From: Phycisphaerae bacterium
Lineage (GTDB): Bacteria; Planctomycetota; Phycisphaerae; UBA1845; PWPN01
Direction: 5' to 3'
DNA length: 64,000 nucleotides
Assembly (NCBI GenBank): GCA_035384605.1
Contig: DAOOIV010000005.1
Coordinates: 57,662-121,661, forward strand
Below the pieces are notes generated by a model. That model searched no databases. It saw only the letters and a program-made list of their open reading frames with translations, and was not told the origin of the DNA. Below are positions 61,764-64,000 of the stretch, piece after piece. Each line of letters opens with the position of its first letter. Position 1 is the stretch's first letter. Both the position numbers and the translations under genes were made by a program.

Positions 61764-63041
61764 ATGAGGCGACGCGAATTGCTCAAACGATCGTTGGGCT
61801 CGGCGCTGGCCGGCGGTGGGATGGCGGGTTGGCTCTCGGCTCGGCCGGCAAGAGCGGAAACCGCGACTGCACCTACGAGCAGGCCGGCATTTCCGGAGGC
61901 GAAGGCGGTCACCCGCGGGCCGAAGCATCATTTCTTCGGCTACTACGACAAGAGCCCGTGGGACGCGACCGGTCGATACCTGCTGGCGATGGAGATCGAC
62001 TTCATCGGCCGCGATCCGCAGAAGGGCGAGTCGCTGACCGTCGGCATGGTCGACCTTCAGCGCGAGAACCGGTTCATTCCGCTCGACGTGACGCAGGCCT
62101 GGGGCTGGCAGCAGGGCACGATGCTGCGGTGGCTGGGTTCGGCCCCGGATCGCGAGGTCATCTACAACAGCTTCGACGGCAATCGCTACGTTTCGATCAT
62201 CCACGACGTGCACAGCGGCAAGACGCGCACGCTTCCGCGGCCGGTGTACGACGTCAGCCTGGACGGCCGTCAGGCGGTGACGCTCGATTTCGAGCGGGTC
62301 AACCGGTTGCGGCCCGGGTACGGGTACGTTGCGCTGCCTGAACGGACCGAGCATGACGCGGCCCCCAAGGACGCGGGCATCTACTGGATGGACCTCGTCA
62401 CTGGCGGCAACAAGCAGATCCTCGGGTTGGAGTGGGCGGCACATAACGAGCGGCTGCCTGAGTTCGAAGGTGCTCACCACTGGTTCAACCACCTGAAGCT
62501 CAACCCGTCGGGCACGCGGCTGCTGTTCCTGCACCGCTGGCGGCCGTTGTCGACCATGCGGTTCAGCACCCGGATGTACACCGCCCGCACCGACGGAAGC
62601 GACGTGCGGCTGCTCTCGCAGAGCACCATGTTCTCGCATTTCGATTGGCGCGACGACGAGACGATCCTGGCCTGGACGAGCACCAAGGAACAGGGGAATC
62701 ACTTTTACCTGATCGACGACCGCACAGGTCGACACGAGGTCTTCGCCGGCGGCGTGCTGACGCGGGACGGCCACTGCTCCTATTCGCCGGACCGCAAATG
62801 GGTGCTCGTCGACACCTATCCCGACAAAGAGCGTCGGCAGCACCTGATGCTCTATCGGCCCGCGGACAACCGGCTGATCGAAATCGGCGCTTACCCGGCC
62901 AATCCCGCGCTGTCGGGGGCGTCCCGCTGCGACCTGCACCCGCGCTGGAACCGCGACGGGACGCAGGTCTGCTTCGACGGCAGCCACGAACCGACACGCC
63001 AGATGTATGTGGTCGACGTGGGACACATCACGCAGGCGTGA
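61764..63041 (+). CDS. Tat-exported beta-propeller protein, oligogalacturonate-lyase-like
   Basis: A 425-residue protein. The N-terminus MRRRELLKRSLGSALAGGG is a twin-arginine signal ending near ARPARA. The rest is a seven-bladed propeller with TolB/WD-like blades (HHFFGYYDKSPWDATGRYLL, DVSLDGRQAVTL, HWFNHLKLNPSGTRLLFLHR, GHCSYSPDRKWVLVDTYPD, CDLHPRWNRDGTQVCFDG). Together with His/Asp pairs this resembles PL22-type oligogalacturonate lyases, but I cannot confirm the metal ligands. The ATG at 61764 has GAGGAGAAA upstream. It could act on pectin fragments, as might the 24.6 kb gene. Confidence 0.75.
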   Translation: MRRRELLKRSLGSALAGGGMAGWLSARPARAETATAPTSRPAFPEAKAVTRGPKHHFFGYYDKSPWDATGRYLLAMEIDFIGRDPQKGESLTVGMVDLQRENRFIPLDVTQAWGWQQGTMLRWLGSAPDREVIYNSFDGNRYVSIIHDVHSGKTRTLPRPVYDVSLDGRQAVTLDFERVNRLRPGYGYVALPERTEHDAAPKDAGIYWMDLVTGGNKQILGLEWAAHNERLPEFEGAHHWFNHLKLNPSGTRLLFLHRWRPLSTMRFSTRMYTARTDGSDVRLLSQSTMFSHFDWRDDETILAWTSTKEQGNHFYLIDDRTGRHEVFAGGVLTRDGHCSYSPDRKWVLVDTYPDKERRQHLMLYRPADNRLIEIGAYPANPALSGASRCDLHPRWNRDGTQVCFDGSHEPTRQMYVVDVGHITQA

Positions 63042-63368
63042 GTGTGGTGGCCGAGGGCGAGCGGGTGCCCCATCTGCTTCTTGCAGATGGGGGAGCGATG
63101 ATTGTCGGTCAAAGGCACCCCTCCCGACTGTCGCTCGGACCGGAATCTGTTCTGGGCCGCCTTCCCTCGCAGCATCCGTTTCGTTCTCGGCGACAACGAG
63201 CATGGTAATCCTTGTTGAAGAGGCCCCGGATGGGAAGCTCGAGTTGGGGCGGGTGTTCTCGGTTTTGCCGGTCGATCGTCGCTCCCCCACCTCGCGGACG
63301 AGGTGGGGCACCCTTGGGGGTGCGCGGATGCTTTGTGCGCGGTGGTCAAGCGTCTATGATGGGCTGCT
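63042..63368. repeat. Gap with an inverted pair of GGTGCCCCA palindromes
   Basis: Two related palindromes in opposite orientation, 63063-63107 and 63271-63312. Each has a ten-base stem (CCCCATCTGC/GCAGATGGGG and CCCCACCTCG/CGAGGTGGGG) next to a conserved GGGGGAGCGAYGAT tail. They bracket about 160 bases and face inward, like a BIME. No gene is in between. Confidence 0.7.
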
Positions 63369-63800
63369 ATGAATGATCCCGCGGATGGTGTTCGGCACGG
63401 CGTGGTGGCGGTCATCGAGCGTGACGGCCGGTGGTTGATGATTCGGCGCGGCGAGGGGGTCATTGCGCCGGGGTACTGGTGTTTTCCAGGCGGGGGCATC
63501 GAGGCGGGCGAGACGCCCGAGTTGGCGCTCGTTCGCGAGATTCGCGAGGAGATCGGGATGGACGTGCGGCCGGAGCGGGTGATCTTCAGGTGGCAGCGTC
63601 CGGACGGCAAGCTGATGCTGGAATGGTGGCGGGCGTCGTTCTCCGACGAGCGGCAGGAGCCACGACTGTCACCGGATGAGGTGGCCGAGATACGATGGGT
63701 CACGCTCGCGGAATTGAAGACTCTGCGGCCGGCGCTGGAGAGCAATCACATCTTCCTCGAGCATTTCGAGAAGGTACACAAAAGACGATCGAGGGGATAA
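63369..63800 (+). CDS. NUDIX hydrolase
   Basis: A 143-residue pyrophosphohydrolase with the Nudix box: GGGIEAGETPELALVREI then REEIGM, giving the GX5EX7REUXEEXGU pattern with the metal-binding glutamates. It may sanitise oxidised nucleotides or cleave other nucleoside diphosphate derivatives; the substrate cannot be told from sequence. The final five codons lie in the first copy of the palindromic array, so the repeat forms the gene end. The ATG at 63369 has no clear ribosome site but matches the family start. Confidence 0.92.
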   Translation: MNDPADGVRHGVVAVIERDGRWLMIRRGEGVIAPGYWCFPGGGIEAGETPELALVREIREEIGMDVRPERVIFRWQRPDGKLMLEWWRASFSDERQEPRLSPDEVAEIRWVTLAELKTLRPALESNHIFLEHFEKVHKRRSRG

Positions 63801-64000
63801 ACCCCTCGGCTCGTCAAGCGTATCCCTCCGGTTTCGCCTGCACGCTGCCCGAAGACCGAGGGGGTAAACCCCTCGGCTCGTCAAGCGTATCCCGTCGGTC
63901 TTACCCCTCCGGTTTCGCCTGCACGCTGCCCGAATACCGAGGGGATAAACCCCTCGGCTCGTCAAGCGTATCCCGTCGGTCTTACCCCTCCGGTTTCGCC
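63790..64000. repeat. Array of three palindromic repeats continuing past the window
   Basis: Three units starting near 63790, 63857 and 63938 (spacing 67 and 81 bases), each beginning with cgaggggataaacccctcgg and followed by CTCGTCAAGCGTATCCC and a linker ending GTTTCGCCTGCACGCTGCCC. The stem is CGAGGGG/CCCCTCG. The same family occurs as an inverted pair at 10300-10380. No spacer diversity of CRISPR type. Confidence 0.85.

Noticed and set aside
63790..64000. CRISPR array
   Set aside because: Units are palindromic with nearly identical linkers of 67 and 81 bases; there are no unique spacers and no cas genes.

Overview
The window is GC-rich bacterial chromosome that looks like a planctomycete, probably of the Phycisphaerae or a neighbouring class. 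The main evidence is two secreted proteins ending in two-copy dockerin-like calcium loops of the type common in that group, a DUF6807 (PmoA-like) gene beside a nucleoside-type MFS permease, several short planctomycete-style hypothetical proteins, and many intergenic palindromes. The assignment is inference from protein style; no rRNA is present.

Layout. 1-13 kb: the 3' part of metH, then recJ, glgP, a DRG/Obg-like TGS GTPase, bioA and a large secreted glycosidase-like lipoprotein. 13-20.4 kb (minus): a sugar-kinase-like gene, a hypothetical, a GT4-like transferase, long NfeD, short NfeD, the flotillin floA and a proline-rich membrane protein, a membrane-microdomain cluster. 20.6-24 kb (minus): an HU-like protein, a strongly structured gene-free stretch that may be an unknown RNA, a small hypothetical, an XRE-S24 regulator and a lone fliN. 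24.6-28.4 kb: a DUF5060/DUF4038 secreted glycosidase with dockerin, a small possibly frameshifted secreted protein and a PfkB sugar kinase.

28.4-31.1 kb (minus) holds the most unusual locus: a promoter, a Tat-signal peptide with two Cys/Tyr/Asp-rich repeats, and a radical SAM/SPASM protein. The enzyme is interrupted by a repeat-derived linker containing an 18-nt G tract and followed by a second cysteine-bearing domain. This looks like a RiPP (peptide-modification) system that I cannot match to a named family.

31-41 kb: a small membrane protein, fmt, an M48 peptidase, an isolated Mu-like terminase and portal pair, and another secreted dockerin protein. 41-46 kb: a tiny promoter-peptide-terminator unit, an aberrant tRNA-Lys-like gene, a slipin-like SPFH protein with triplicated N-terminal motifs, asnB and a lipoprotein whose start lies in a dispersed repeat. 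46-50 kb: the DUF6807 protein, the MFS permease and hemL.

50.5-56.5 kb is the replication-origin region: dnaA, a 0.5 kb gap with two DnaA boxes and an AT-rich stretch, dnaN, a DUF721/DciA-type gene and gyrB. The window closes with an M16 peptidase, small membrane and secreted proteins, a MarR regulator, a Tat-exported beta-propeller protein, a NUDIX hydrolase and an array of palindromic repeats. Dispersed repeats recur throughout, and several lie in frame inside coding sequences.
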